DNA of 64,000 nucleotides from Synechococcus sp. CS-1329 (GTDB lineage Bacteria > Cyanobacteriota > Cyanobacteriia > PCC-6307 > Cyanobiaceae). The first letter of the stretch is position 1, and each line of letters starts with the position of its first letter. The translations under genes were made by a program, and so were the position numbers. The stretch lies in NCBI RefSeq assembly GCF_025128055.1, contig NZ_JAHLYS010000016.1, positions 24,146 through 88,145 on the forward strand, read 5' to 3'. The notes under the pieces are model-generated. The model saw only the letters and a list, made by a program, of their open reading frames with translations, did no database searches and was not told the origin of the DNA. Below are positions 49,721 through 61,448 of this stretch, in pieces.

Positions 49721-51958
49721 ATGGTCGAGCCGTCCACTTCCTGGAGCGCCTGGCGTCGTTTTCTCGCCGCCTGGAGGCGGGGCGGTCCCGACGGGCGCCC
49801 CGCGGCCATTCGCCTGGCCTGGGGTCAGCTGCTGGAGCGCCAGGCGGTGGCGGAGCTCTGGCTCGGGGAGCGGCGGGTCAGCCGCACTGTGCTCTCGGAG
49901 GGGCGTTACCGCATCGGCCGCGATCCAGCCTGTGAACTGCCGATTGAGGCGGAGAGCCTCAGCCGTGTGCACGCGATCCTGGAGAAGCCGCGCCCCGGCG
50001 AGCGCGATTTCGCCCTCGAAGACTTCAACTCCGCCAACGGCCTTTTCCACCGCGATCGGCGCATCAGTGCCATTCGCCTGCGCCACGGCGATCAGGTGCA
50101 GCTGGGCTCGCCGCTCAAGGGCTCGGCCCCGCGTCTGCGTTATCAGCATCCCCGCAGCCCGCTGGAGCAGGCGCTGAACCTGCTGGGCCTGGGCAGCCTG
50201 CTGGGCTCCGGGCTGCTGGTGGGCGGTCTGCTGCTGGTCTCCTCCGTTGGTGGCGGCTCGCGCATTCGCCTGATCTCAGGCCCCGTGAGGATCGTCTCGG
50301 CCTCAGGTCAGCAGATTGACGCCAAGGAGGGCTCCGCCACCGCTCTGCCCTCCCTGCAGGCCTATCCCCTGCACCTGCGCCAGGCGCTGATGGCCTCCGA
50401 GGAGGCGCGCTTCGGCTGGAACAGCGGAGTTGATCTGTTCGGCACCCTGCGCTCGGTGCTGCTGGGCAGTGGCGGTGGCAGCGGTCTCACCCAGCAGGTG
50501 GCCCGCATCTACTACCCCGAAGTGGGCACCGACTACAGCCTCAACCGCAAGCTGCGGGAGCTGTGGGTGGCCCTGCAGCTGGAGGTGGGCTACAGCAAGA
50601 ATCAGATCCTGAAGATGTACCTCGACCGGGCCCATCTGGGCCTCGGCACCGATGGCTTCGAGCAGGCCTCCAGGCTCTATTTCCGCAAGTCGGCCACGGA
50701 GCTGGACGTGGGTCAGGCGGCCTTCCTGGTGGGCCTGCTGCCCAGCCCCAATGGCTACAGCCCCTGCAATGCCAAGGATCCCACCGCCGGTCGTGAGCGC
50801 CGTGATCTGGTGCTCAAGCTGATGCATGAGCAGGGCTATCTGGGCGATCAGCAGCTGGTCGATGCCCAGAGGCGGCCCCTCAACATCGATCCTTCGGCCT
50901 GCCGCGACTCCAGCTTTTCCAGCTATCCCTTCTTCAGCGACTACGTGCTCGGCGAGCTGGAGGGAACCCGCTTCGGCCTCAACCTTGCGCAGAAGGCTTC
51001 GGGCGGTAACTACTACGTGGTGAGCACGATCGATCCGAAGCTGCAGCAGCTCGCCCAGCAGCAGTTGCAACGCTTTCTCGAAGGGCCGGCCGCACGGGTG
51101 GGGCTCACCCAGGGGGCCCTGATCTCGCTCAACTACCGCAGCGGCAAGATCCTTGCCTATGTGGGCGGCGGCGATTATTCGCGCTCCAGCTTCGACCGGG
51201 TCCAGGCCCTGCGTCAGCCCGGCTCCACCTTCAAGCTCTTTCCCTACCTGGCGGCGCTGGAGGCCGGCACCACTCCCGAGCAGCTCATCTCCTGTGCCCC
51301 CCTCTCCTATGTGGCCGGTTGCCGCCAGGGCAGCGGCAGCATCAGCGTGGCCAGGGGCTTCGCCGATTCCGAGAACGTGGTGGCCCTGCGTCTGGCGGAG
51401 AAAGCCGGCCTCAGGCAGGTGCTGCGCAAGGCCCGCCAGCTCGGGATCGGCACCCCCCTCGACGCCGACTTCAACACCATGCTCGGTGGCCGTGAAACCC
51501 TGCTCTACGAGCTGGCCCGGGCCTATGCCGTGGTGGCCAATGGGGGTCGCAGTGTGCCGATGCATGGGGTGAGCAAGATCTACGACCTGGGCATCTGCCG
51601 CTCGATCTACAGCCTTGCCACCTGCCCGGAGCGGGGGGTGACCATTCCCATCGGTGAGCAGCCCCGCCAGCTGCTGCGCGCGAGCGATGCCGCCGTGATG
51701 GACGATCTGCTGGCGGAGGTGGTGCGCAGCGGCACGGGGCGGGCGGCTGCGGTGGTGGCCGATGGCCGCGGCAAGACCGGCACCACCGACAACGGCGTGG
51801 ACGTGCTCTTCATCGGCTACTCCCCGGCGCTGGAGATTCTCACCGCCATCTGGATGGGTAACGACGACAATCGACCAGCCCAGCAGGCCAGCGGTGCCCT
51901 GGTGGCCGAGCTCTGGGGGCGCTACATGGCGGCGATCAGCGCGGGAAAGCAGAGCTGA
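49721..51958 (+). CDS. Class A penicillin-binding protein with N-terminal FHA domain
   Basis: A 745-residue bifunctional peptidoglycan synthase. Residues ~45-140 are an FHA domain (YRIGRDPACELP, SLSRVHAILE, DFNSANGLFH). One membrane segment follows (152-175), then a GT51 glycosyltransferase (catalytic Glu in LMASEEARFGW) and a transpeptidase with SxxK as STFK (502-505), SEN (about 550) and KTG (about 685). The FHA domain should sit in the cytoplasm and bind a phosphothreonine partner. It is divergent from the kinase/FHA/PP2C operon, the obvious source of that phosphorylation. Confidence 0.92.
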   Translation: MVEPSTSWSAWRRFLAAWRRGGPDGRPAAIRLAWGQLLERQAVAELWLGERRVSRTVLSEGRYRIGRDPACELPIEAESLSRVHAILEKPRPGERDFALEDFNSANGLFHRDRRISAIRLRHGDQVQLGSPLKGSAPRLRYQHPRSPLEQALNLLGLGSLLGSGLLVGGLLLVSSVGGGSRIRLISGPVRIVSASGQQIDAKEGSATALPSLQAYPLHLRQALMASEEARFGWNSGVDLFGTLRSVLLGSGGGSGLTQQVARIYYPEVGTDYSLNRKLRELWVALQLEVGYSKNQILKMYLDRAHLGLGTDGFEQASRLYFRKSATELDVGQAAFLVGLLPSPNGYSPCNAKDPTAGRERRDLVLKLMHEQGYLGDQQLVDAQRRPLNIDPSACRDSSFSSYPFFSDYVLGELEGTRFGLNLAQKASGGNYYVVSTIDPKLQQLAQQQLQRFLEGPAARVGLTQGALISLNYRSGKILAYVGGGDYSRSSFDRVQALRQPGSTFKLFPYLAALEAGTTPEQLISCAPLSYVAGCRQGSGSISVARGFADSENVVALRLAEKAGLRQVLRKARQLGIGTPLDADFNTMLGGRETLLYELARAYAVVANGGRSVPMHGVSKIYDLGICRSIYSLATCPERGVTIPIGEQPRQLLRASDAAVMDDLLAEVVRSGTGRAAAVVADGRGKTGTTDNGVDVLFIGYSPALEILTAIWMGNDDNRPAQQASGALVAELWGRYMAAISAGKQS

Positions 51959-51998
51959 ACCCAGATCACAACCCAGATATGAAGTGATCTGATCCCGC

Positions 51999-53159
51999 TC
52001 AGCCCTCGGCTCCCCCCGCCTTCAGAGCCAGCTGCAGCAGGGTTCCCAAGCGGTTCAACAGCGCCCAGCTCACCCCCAGCGCCAGGCCCCAGCACCACTG
52101 ACTGCTCAGCAGGCGATCGAGGGGCCGGCTGTCGTCGTCCTCGCTCTGGCTGGGCAGCTGCCAGCCCAGCTGCAGGGCGCCATACACCAGCAGCAGCACC
52201 CAGCTGGGGATGTTGATCGGACCCAGGCTGAAGGAGAGGGCACGCCAGTAGAGCAGGCTGGAGGCGGCCGCCAGGCCGATCAGGGCGCTCACGGCCCCGG
52301 CGGCTCCGTCCCAGCGCCGTTCGCTGGTGCACCGCTCCGCCACCAGCAGCGCCAGAGCCGTGGTGGCCAGGCTGGTGAGCAGGTAGCGCAGCACCACATC
52401 GGCCAGGGGAAGCGGCGAGGGAGCCCTCAGGATCAGCAGCAGCAGCGCCACGTTCACCACCGCTTCGGCCAGGTTGTGATGGATCCAGGGGGCGGCGATC
52501 CAGCGCCAGGCCTGATGGGGCGCTGTGGCATCGGCCTGCTCCAGGGGCCACTGGCGCCGGGCCCGTTTCAGCGGTCCGAGGCTGAGAGCCTGCAGCAGCG
52601 CCAGGGTGAGCGCCAGCACCAGCCAGCCCTGCCAGTCCCATGGCTGGAACAGCCAGCGGTCCAGTTCACCGCTGAGCCAGCGCAGGACCAGTGCTGCGCC
52701 CGCCGCCAGGGCCAGGCCAGGGCCCATGGCCTTGAGCGAGTGGCTAAGCGACCGCCACCCGGCCGGCTGAGCAGGCCTCTGGATGGAGACTGCGGAGTGA
52801 GCTGCGCCGACCGGGTTGGCCTCTGTGCGGAGTCCAGCTTCCAGGGGGCGGGCGATCTCCACCCCTGTGGCGGCCTCCAGCAAATCGAGCAGTTCCTTCA
52901 GCACCGACGGGGCATAGGTGCCGCCCAGTTGCTCGGCCAGCAGCTGCACGGAGGTGCTGCGGCCGGCCCGGCTCTCCTGGAGAGCCAGCAGCAGCAGGGG
53001 CTGATCGGCCAGATCGCGGACGGGCCCCTTGAGACGCTCCTCGGCTCCGAGCAGATCCACCAGCCGGTTGGCGATGGCTCTGCCGTTGTTGAGCCCGGGG
53101 TGGCCGGTCTCGTGCCAGGCCCTCAGCTGCAGGCCCAGTTCCCGCCCCTTGCCGCTCAC
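51999..53159 (-). CDS. Rhomboid-fold membrane protein lacking catalytic residues
   Basis: A 386-residue protein with a soluble N-terminal half (residues 1-140, helical, unrecognised) and about six membrane segments. The rhomboid landmarks align as IHHNLAEAVVN (His227 and Asn236 kept, second His replaced by Glu) and GAAGAVSALIG at 285-295, where the active serine of GxSG is Ala287. The distal His region reads SQWCWGLALG, with no His. It is thus a predicted pseudoprotease. GTG 53159 overlaps the transaldolase stop (GTGA). Confidence 0.65.
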   Translation of the reverse strand: MSGKGRELGLQLRAWHETGHPGLNNGRAIANRLVDLLGAEERLKGPVRDLADQPLLLLALQESRAGRSTSVQLLAEQLGGTYAPSVLKELLDLLEAATGVEIARPLEAGLRTEANPVGAAHSAVSIQRPAQPAGWRSLSHSLKAMGPGLALAAGAALVLRWLSGELDRWLFQPWDWQGWLVLALTLALLQALSLGPLKRARRQWPLEQADATAPHQAWRWIAAPWIHHNLAEAVVNVALLLLILRAPSPLPLADVVLRYLLTSLATTALALLVAERCTSERRWDGAAGAVSALIGLAAASSLLYWRALSFSLGPINIPSWVLLLVYGALQLGWQLPSQSEDDDSRPLDRLLSSQWCWGLALGVSWALLNRLGTLLQLALKAGGAEG

Positions 53160-53830
53160 CGCTGCACCAAGGTGGCGTCGGCATCGTCATCGAAGCGGGC
53201 CGCGGCGGCGTTGCTCGCCTCGCAGCTGAACAGGGCCGTCGCCAGTTGCGGGGAGAGGGTGAAGGTGGTCATGCCAGCCGCCGCCAGGCGGCTGAGGTCG
53301 CTGGTGGCCCGCAGGCTGGCCACCAGCAGCCGCAGGCTCGAGCCGCTGCGATCCACGCACTGTTGCATCGTGATCAGCTCCTGGTGGCCGTCCCGGCCCA
53401 GATCCTGGATGCGGCCGAGGTAGGGGGCGATGTAGCGAGCGCCCAGGGTTGCGGCCACCAGCACCTGGGGGGCTTCGTAGCAGGCGGTGAAGGTGAGCGG
53501 AATGCCGCGGGCGATCAGCGGCACTGCCGCGCGGGCACCGGCCCTGGTGAGCGGGACCTTGATGGTGATCCGCCCCGGTGCCAGCTCGGAGAGAGCCAGG
53601 CCACAGTCCAGCAACGCCTCGGGCTCCCGTCCCCAGGCCTGCAGGTGCAGCTCCTGGCAGCCGAAATCCAGGGCTCGCCGGCTGAGGGAGCGCAGATCGG
53701 CCACGCCACAGATCTGTCCGGCCTGGCGCAGCAGGCTGGGATTGGTGGTGATGCCGTGAAAGAAGCCACTGGGCATCCACTCCTCCCAGGCGAGAGGATC
53801 AGCTGAGTCGAGGAAGAAACGCAGGCTCAT
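53156..53830 (-). CDS. Small transaldolase (TalC/MipB family)
   Basis: A 224-residue single-domain transaldolase or fructose-6-phosphate aldolase-like enzyme. It begins MSLRFFLDSADPLAWEEWMP and has the GITTNPSLL motif, the Schiff-base lysine in RITIKVPLT and the LTFTACYEAPQVL segment. The reaction (transaldolase or aldolase) cannot be separated by sequence reading alone. The family is usually ~215-220 residues. It lies downstream of atpC by 18 nt on the same strand. Confidence 0.85.
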   Translation of the reverse strand: MSLRFFLDSADPLAWEEWMPSGFFHGITTNPSLLRQAGQICGVADLRSLSRRALDFGCQELHLQAWGREPEALLDCGLALSELAPGRITIKVPLTRAGARAAVPLIARGIPLTFTACYEAPQVLVAATLGARYIAPYLGRIQDLGRDGHQELITMQQCVDRSGSSLRLLVASLRATSDLSRLAAAGMTTFTLSPQLATALFSCEASNAAAARFDDDADATLVQR

Positions 53831-53848
53831 GCAGAGCCCCCCGCCGCC

Positions 53849-54256
53849 TCAGTTGGCTTTGGTGGCCTGGAGCCTGGCGCGGGAGCGCGCCAGGCTCTGC
53901 TGGGCCTTCACCTTTTCGGTGCTGGCGGGCTGGCCTTCAAATCCAGCAGCCTTCTGCTCGGCCAGCTCCAGCTCCTGCTCGGCCTTGCTGACATCAATGC
54001 GCGAGCCCAGCTCGGCGCCGTTCACCAGCACGGTGACTTCGTTGGACTCCACCTCAGCGAAGCCACCCATCAGAGCGATGCTGGTCCAGTCCTTGCCGGC
54101 CCGCAGACGCATCACGCCCACATCAAGGGCGGTGAGCATCGAGACGTGGCCGGTGAGGATGCCCACCTGACCGGAGGTGCTGGGCAGGATCACCTCATCT
54201 GCAGTGCCGTCGTAGACACTCTGATCAGGGGCCAGTACGCGCAGGTTGAGAGTCAT
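53849..54256 (-). CDS. atpC: ATP synthase subunit epsilon
   Basis: Epsilon (atpE in cyanobacterial nomenclature) links the rotor shaft to the c-ring and can inhibit ATP hydrolysis. The 135-residue protein starts MTLNLRVLAPDQSVYDGTAD and has the beta-sandwich motif GQVGILTGHVSMLTALDVG, followed by a helical C-terminal domain rich in Ala, Glu and Gln. It follows atpD by 38 nt, the standard separate beta-epsilon operon of cyanobacteria. Confidence 0.97.
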   Translation of the reverse strand: MTLNLRVLAPDQSVYDGTADEVILPSTSGQVGILTGHVSMLTALDVGVMRLRAGKDWTSIALMGGFAEVESNEVTVLVNGAELGSRIDVSKAEQELELAEQKAAGFEGQPASTEKVKAQQSLARSRARLQATKAN

Positions 54257-54294
54257 GGGGACGGGTGCTCAGGAAGGGTATGGAATGGTGAAAC

Positions 54295-55776
<1,482 letters not shown>

Positions 55777-55911
55777 TCAAGAAAAGGTTTCGCGCAGCGG
55801 GTGCCCCCCGCCTTAAGCGGCGCAACCTTACCACTCGCCCATGCCTTGCCAGCTGAGACCGCCGCCTGTCCGTGAGTCCACGGCGGTTGGCGATGGGACC
55901 TGGCCGGGCAG

Positions 55912-55927
55912 GTTCGGTGACCCGCAC
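55912..55927 (+). promoter_or_regulatory. K-box upstream of groES
   Basis: GTTCGG-TGAC-CCGCAC matches every defined position of the K-box consensus GTTCGG-NNAN-CCNNAC, an element reported upstream of cyanobacterial groESL for light- and heat-responsive transcription independent of HrcA. It lies 118 nt before the groES ATG and 38 nt before the CIRCE element. Confidence 0.8.
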
Positions 55928-55965
55928 AGGGATCGAATGGCAGAGGCGCAGGCGCTTCGCCTAGG

Positions 55966-55992
55966 TTGGCAGTCAACGGGCCAGAGTGCCAA
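55966..55992 (+). promoter_or_regulatory. CIRCE operator (HrcA site) of groESL
   Basis: TTGGCAGTC-N9-GAGTGCCAA is a CIRCE-type inverted repeat: eight of nine positions pair, and the right arm differs from the canonical GAGTGCTAA at one base. It lies 53 nt upstream of the groES ATG, overlapping a possible -10 element TAGGTT (55962-55967), a position where HrcA binding would block transcription. Confidence 0.85.
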
Positions 55993-56045
55993 CTCGCCGT
56001 TGTCGTGGCGCCGCAGGCGTCACTTTGTCGCTTTTGCATGGATTC

Positions 56046-56357
56046 ATGGCTGCTGTTTCTCTGAGCGTTTCCACGGTCAAACCCCTTGGAGACCGCGTGT
56101 TCATCAAGGTGTCCGATTCGGACGAAAAAACCGCTGGTGGCATCCTTCTGCCCGACACCGCCCAGGAAAAGCCCCAGGTGGGTGAGGTGGTGCAGGTCGG
56201 CCCCGGCAAGCGCAGTGATGACGGAACCCGCCAGGCTCCCGAAGTGAGCGTGGGTGACAAGGTCCTGTACAGCAAGTACGCCGGCACCGACATCAAGCTC
56301 GGTGGCAACGAGTTCGTTCTCCTCTCCGAGAAGGACATTCTCGCCATCGTCAACTGA
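56046..56357 (+). CDS. groES: Co-chaperonin GroES
   Basis: GroES caps the GroEL barrel. The 103-residue product begins [20 protein letters not shown]. It has the mobile-loop region [20 protein letters not shown] and the conserved [17 protein letters not shown], and it ends [11 protein letters not shown] 56046 is used; the upstream open frame runs through the operator. It is followed after 95 nt by groL under the K-box/CIRCE promoter. Confidence 0.98.
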   Translation: MAAVSLSVSTVKPLGDRVFIKVSDSDEKTAGGILLPDTAQEKPQVGEVVQVGPGKRSDDGTRQAPEVSVGDKVLYSKYAGTDIKLGGNEFVLLSEKDILAIVN

Positions 56358-56416
56358 GCAACGGTTGATCGGGAGAAGTTGCCGGCTCGATGCTCTGGGC
56401 TCAGCTTCTCCCTTGA

Positions 56417-58087
<1,671 letters not shown>

Positions 58088-58095
58088 TAGCCAGC

Positions 58096-58166
58096 GGCGG
58101 AGCGTTTCAAGCGCTCCGCCATCCGGTTCGATTCAAGGGGAGGGAGGCATCGCCTCCCTTTTTTTT
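58096..58166 (+). terminator. Terminator region of groESL
   Basis: Two hairpins follow the groL stop. The first, GGCGGAGCG (58096-58104) with CGCTCCGCC (58112-58120), has no T-run. The second, GGGAGGC (58142-58148) with GCCTCCC (58152-58158) and a three-base loop, is followed by eight T residues and is a strong intrinsic terminator. The msrB gene converges from the other side. Confidence 0.9.
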
Positions 58167-58259
58167 GTTGATCAGGTTTTGTGCTGGACAGGCCGGATGA
58201 TGGTTGCAGCGCCGCTGCTGCGGCGCTGGCTCTGGGTTGATCCAGCTGGGGGCGGGGCT

Positions 58260-58748
58260 TCAGCCGGCCTTGAACTCCAGGGCCACGCCGTTGTTGCAGT
58301 AGCGCTTGCCTGTGGGCCGGGGCCCGTCGTTGAAGACGTGACCCTGGTGGCCGCCGCAGCGGCTGCAGTGGTATTCGGTGCGGGGCACCAGCAATTTGAA
58401 GTCGGTTTTGGTGGCGATCCCCCCGGGCAGGGGCTGAAAGAAGCTGGGCCAGCCGGTGCCACTCTCGAATTTCGTCGAGGAGCTGAACAGGGGCAGGCGA
58501 CAGCCGGCACACAGAAACGTTCCCTGACGCTTCTCATTGTTGAGCGGGCTGCTGAACGGGCGTTCGGTGCCTTCGCGCCGCAGCACGTTGTAGGCGGCGG
58601 GGCTCAGGCGCTTGCGCCATTCGTTCTCGCTGAATTGCCAGTTGGGATCAGTGGCCTTCGAGGCTGCCTCGGCCTGGCCCCCTCCCCAGAGCGAGCCCAG
58701 CAGCACGGCGAAGGAGGCCAGCAGGCCGCGGCGTTTGATCGGATCCAC
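58260..58748 (-). CDS. msrB: Peptide-methionine (R)-S-oxide reductase MsrB, exported
   Basis: MsrB repairs methionine-R-sulfoxide in proteins. The 162-residue product has an N-terminal signal-like segment (KRRGLLASFAVLLGSLWGG, followed by AEA-AS), with a twin Arg that could suit Tat export. The MsrB domain has structural-zinc pairs CAGC and CSRC, the ESGTGWPSFFQP segment and the catalytic Cys in GKRYCNNGVALEF. An exported or lumenal location is inferred from the leader. Confidence 0.92.
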   Translation of the reverse strand: MDPIKRRGLLASFAVLLGSLWGGGQAEAASKATDPNWQFSENEWRKRLSPAAYNVLRREGTERPFSSPLNNEKRQGTFLCAGCRLPLFSSSTKFESGTGWPSFFQPLPGGIATKTDFKLLVPRTEYHCSRCGGHQGHVFNDGPRPTGKRYCNNGVALEFKAG

Positions 58749-58820
58749 AGGTCAAGACGGAGGGGAAGGGAGCAGGTGCGCTGGATGCCTGGTCTGAAGC
58801 GGGAGCATCAAGCGGCCAAT

Positions 58821-59051
58821 TCAGCGCAGCCAGCCGGCACTGAGCACGACCGCCAGACCGAGAAACAGCCCCAGCAGGGTCCAGCTGATGCGATTGAGGG
58901 TGTCCTCAGCGCTGCGGGCGCTGCTGAACATCGAGCCGCCGCTGCTGGCCAGGCCACCCATGCCATCCCCCTTGGGGCTATGCAGCAGCACGCTGCCGAT
59001 CAGCAGCAAGCCCACGGCAGACCAGACCCAGGACAGAACGGTGGTAAGCAT
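58821..59051 (-). CDS. secG: Preprotein translocase subunit SecG
   Basis: SecG is the small accessory subunit of the SecYEG protein-export channel. The 76-residue product has two membrane segments (LSWVWSAVGLLLIGSVLLHS and LGLFLGLAVVLSAGWL) joined by the Gly/Ser-rich loop with the family signature GMGGLASSGGSMFS. It follows gpmI by 21 nt, a common cyanobacterial neighbourhood. Confidence 0.94.
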   Translation of the reverse strand: MLTTVLSWVWSAVGLLLIGSVLLHSPKGDGMGGLASSGGSMFSSARSAEDTLNRISWTLLGLFLGLAVVLSAGWLR

Positions 59052-59072
59052 GCCTCCAACTTAGCCAACCGC

Positions 59073-60758
59073 TCAGGCCTGGAGGGCTCCAGCCAGAGCA
59101 GCCTTGGGGCTCACCAGCTCCAGGGGCTCCACCAGGGATGTGCCCGTCATGCTCGACGGCTGGGGCAGCCCCAGAATCTGCAGCAGGGTGGGGGCGATGT
59201 CGGCCAGGCCGCCACCCTGACGCAGCTGGGGAGCGGCCCCGTGGCCTCCGAGCTTGCGCTTTTCACCTTCCACCAGGATCACCGGCACCGGGTTGGTGGT
59301 GTGGGCCGTCCAGGGGCGGCCATCATCCCCTTCCATCAGCTCGGCATTGCCATGATCGGCGGTGATCAACAGGGTGCCGCCCATGCGGTTGGTGGCCTCC
59401 ACCAGGCGGCCGACGCAGTGGTCCACCGTGGCGATGGCCACCTCGGTGGCATCCATCCGGCCGGTGTGGCCGACCATGTCGGGGTTGGCGTAGTTGATCA
59501 CCACCAGCGAATAGACGCCCTTGTTGAGGGAAGCGATGCAGTGATCGGTGAGCTGGTCGGCCGACATGGCCGGCGCCTGGTCGTAGGTGGCGACCCGTGG
59601 GGATGGCACGAGATGACGATCCTCGCCGGGGAAGGGTTGTTCGATGCCGCCGTTGAGGAAGTAGGTGACGTGGGGATATTTCTCGGTTTCGGCGGTGCGC
59701 AGCTGGCGCAGGCCGTGGGCCGAGACCACCTGGCCCAGCAGGCCGTCGAGGGATTCCGGCGGAAACGCCACCGCCACGGGCAGGCCCAGTTCGTACTGGG
59801 TGAAGGTGACCACATGCAGTGGGCTGATGCGCTGGCGCTCGAACTGGTCGAACTCGTCGAGCACCAGGGAGCGGACCAGCTGGCGTACCCGGTCGGGCCT
59901 GAAGTTGAAGCAGATCAGCCCATCGCCGGGTTTGAGGACGCCGGCGGCCAGGCGCAGGGGTTCGAGGAATTCGTCGTTGATGCCTTCGGCGTAGGACGCC
60001 GCGATCGCCTCCTGGAAGGAGTGGGGGCTGATCTCTCCCTCTTCACTCAGCAGGCGGTAGGCCTTCTCGGTGCGCTCCCAGCGGTTGTCCCGGTCCATGG
60101 CCCAGTAGCGGCCGCAGACGGTGCTGATCCGCCCCACCCCGGCGGCCTTCACCTGGGCTTCGATGCACTCCAGATAGGGGATCGCGTTCTGGGGCGGCGT
60201 GTCGCGTCCGTCGGTGATCACATGAATGCAGACGTCGCGGAGGCCGCGGGACGCGGCCCACTGCAACAGGCCACCGAGATGGCTGATGTGGCTGTGGACG
60301 CCGCCGTCGGAGCCGAGCCCGAGCAGGTGGAGGGTGCCGCCGTCGCGGAGCAGCCGATCCGCCAGCTCGTTGAGAGACGGGTTGGCGGCCAGTTTGCCGT
60401 CGCGCACGGCCTTGCCGATCCGCACCAGTTCCTGGCGGATGATCCGGCCGGAGCCGATGGTGAGATGGCCCACTTCGGAATTGCCCATCTGGCCATCGGG
60501 CAGGCCCACGTCTCCGCCACTGGCCTGGATCAGGGTGTGCGGATAGGCCTCCCAGAGGGCATCCATCACTGGTGTGCTGGCACCTTGAACAGCGTTATGA
60601 CGGGCCTCCTCTCGAAATCCCCAGCCATCGAGGATGGCCAACACCACGGGAGGGACGGCGCCATCTCGACCACGGGCCGTGGCTGACTCCCTGCCAGAGG
60701 AAAGGGGTGGAGATCCGGAGGTAGGAATTGCGCTCACCCTGACTTCCCGAATGGTCAT
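59073..60758 (-). CDS. gpmI: 2,3-bisphosphoglycerate-independent phosphoglycerate mutase
   Basis: Interconverts 3- and 2-phosphoglycerate in glycolysis using a phosphoserine intermediate and metal ions. It has 561 residues; the first ~35 (Ser/Arg-rich) look like an extension and an internal start is possible. Motifs are [15 protein letters not shown] (metal Asp), [17 protein letters not shown] (active Ser), DGRDTPP and [13 protein letters not shown]. It is followed by secG and is divergent from pyrR. Confidence 0.95.
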   Translation of the reverse strand: MTIREVRVSAIPTSGSPPLSSGRESATARGRDGAVPPVVLAILDGWGFREEARHNAVQGASTPVMDALWEAYPHTLIQASGGDVGLPDGQMGNSEVGHLTIGSGRIIRQELVRIGKAVRDGKLAANPSLNELADRLLRDGGTLHLLGLGSDGGVHSHISHLGGLLQWAASRGLRDVCIHVITDGRDTPPQNAIPYLECIEAQVKAAGVGRISTVCGRYWAMDRDNRWERTEKAYRLLSEEGEISPHSFQEAIAASYAEGINDEFLEPLRLAAGVLKPGDGLICFNFRPDRVRQLVRSLVLDEFDQFERQRISPLHVVTFTQYELGLPVAVAFPPESLDGLLGQVVSAHGLRQLRTAETEKYPHVTYFLNGGIEQPFPGEDRHLVPSPRVATYDQAPAMSADQLTDHCIASLNKGVYSLVVINYANPDMVGHTGRMDATEVAIATVDHCVGRLVEATNRMGGTLLITADHGNAELMEGDDGRPWTAHTTNPVPVILVEGEKRKLGGHGAAPQLRQGGGLADIAPTLLQILGLPQPSSMTGTSLVEPLELVSPKAALAGALQA

Positions 60759-60827
60759 TCAAGCGTCTTCCAGGGTCAAGTTACACCTGAAGCCCGGTGA
60801 ACCAGGCTGCGCAAAGGGGTCGTCAGC

Positions 60828-60856
60828 TTTTGGCAACATTCTTGCGTCCATACGAT
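60828..60856 (+). promoter_or_regulatory. Candidate sigma-70 promoter of pyrR
   Basis: TTTGGC (60828-60833... read as the T-run plus GGC) and the -10 hexamer TACGAT (60851-60856) are about 17 bp apart, placing a start near 60863 and a leader of roughly 17 nt before the GTG of pyrR. The short leader leaves no room for a PyrR attenuator. Confidence 0.45.
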
Positions 60857-60879
60857 GGAAGGCCAGACTTCACCACCTT

Positions 60880-61443
60880 GTGAACACCCCACCCGCGGCG
60901 TCCTCCGACCAGCGGCGGCTTGAGATCCTCTCCGCCGACGATCTCGCCCGCACCGTGCGCCGCCTGGCCTCCCAGGTGCTCGAGGGGGTGATCGACAGCC
61001 GTCAGCTGCTGCTGCTGGGCATCCCCACCCGGGGGGTGGCCCTGGCCCGGGTGCTGGCCGAGCAGCTGCAGGAGCTCTGTGGTCACCCGATCGACCAGGG
61101 AAGTCTGGATCCCACCTTTCACCGTGATGATCTGGAGCGGGTCGGCACCCGCCTGGTGGAAGCCACCCACCTGCCCTCCGACATCGAAGGACGCCAGCTG
61201 GTGCTGGTGGATGACGTGATTTTCACCGGCCGCACGGTGCGGGCGGCGCTGGATGCCCTGCACACCTGGGGTCGCCCTGACCTGGTGCGGCTGCTGGTGA
61301 TGGTCGACCGTGGCCACCGGGAATTACCGATTCAGCCCGATTTCTGCGGCCGCCTAGTGCCCACCAACCGTCAGGAGTCCATTCAGCTCTGTCTGCGCCA
61401 GACCGACGGCGAAGACGGCGTCTTCCTGATCCGGGCCGGCTAG
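60880..61443 (+). CDS. pyrR: PyrR: pyrimidine regulator / uracil phosphoribosyltransferase
   Basis: A 187-residue PyrR-family protein from GTG 60880 (VNTPPAASSDQRRLEIL). It has the PRPP-binding motif LVLVDDVIFTGRTVRAAL and the conserved LLLGIPTRGVALA and VDRGHRELPIQPDF. In Bacillus PyrR binds pyr mRNA and has weak uracil phosphoribosyltransferase activity; in cyanobacteria the regulatory role is less clear, and no pyr attenuator is visible here. The track upstream of the GTG is open, but that DNA is the promoter region. Confidence 0.9.
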   Translation: MNTPPAASSDQRRLEILSADDLARTVRRLASQVLEGVIDSRQLLLLGIPTRGVALARVLAEQLQELCGHPIDQGSLDPTFHRDDLERVGTRLVEATHLPSDIEGRQLVLVDDVIFTGRTVRAALDALHTWGRPDLVRLLVMVDRGHRELPIQPDFCGRLVPTNRQESIQLCLRQTDGEDGVFLIRAG

Positions 61444-61448
61444 GCCCT

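Noticed and set aside
50303..51565. Minus-strand open frame of 420 codons under the penicillin-binding protein
   Set aside because: Shadow of a well-supported gene; the composition is His/Gln/Gly/Ala-rich and no motif is present.
58118..58136. GGTTCGATTC resembling a tRNA T-arm
   Set aside because: No acceptor, D-arm or anticodon stem can be formed around it. It lies between the two groL terminator hairpins.
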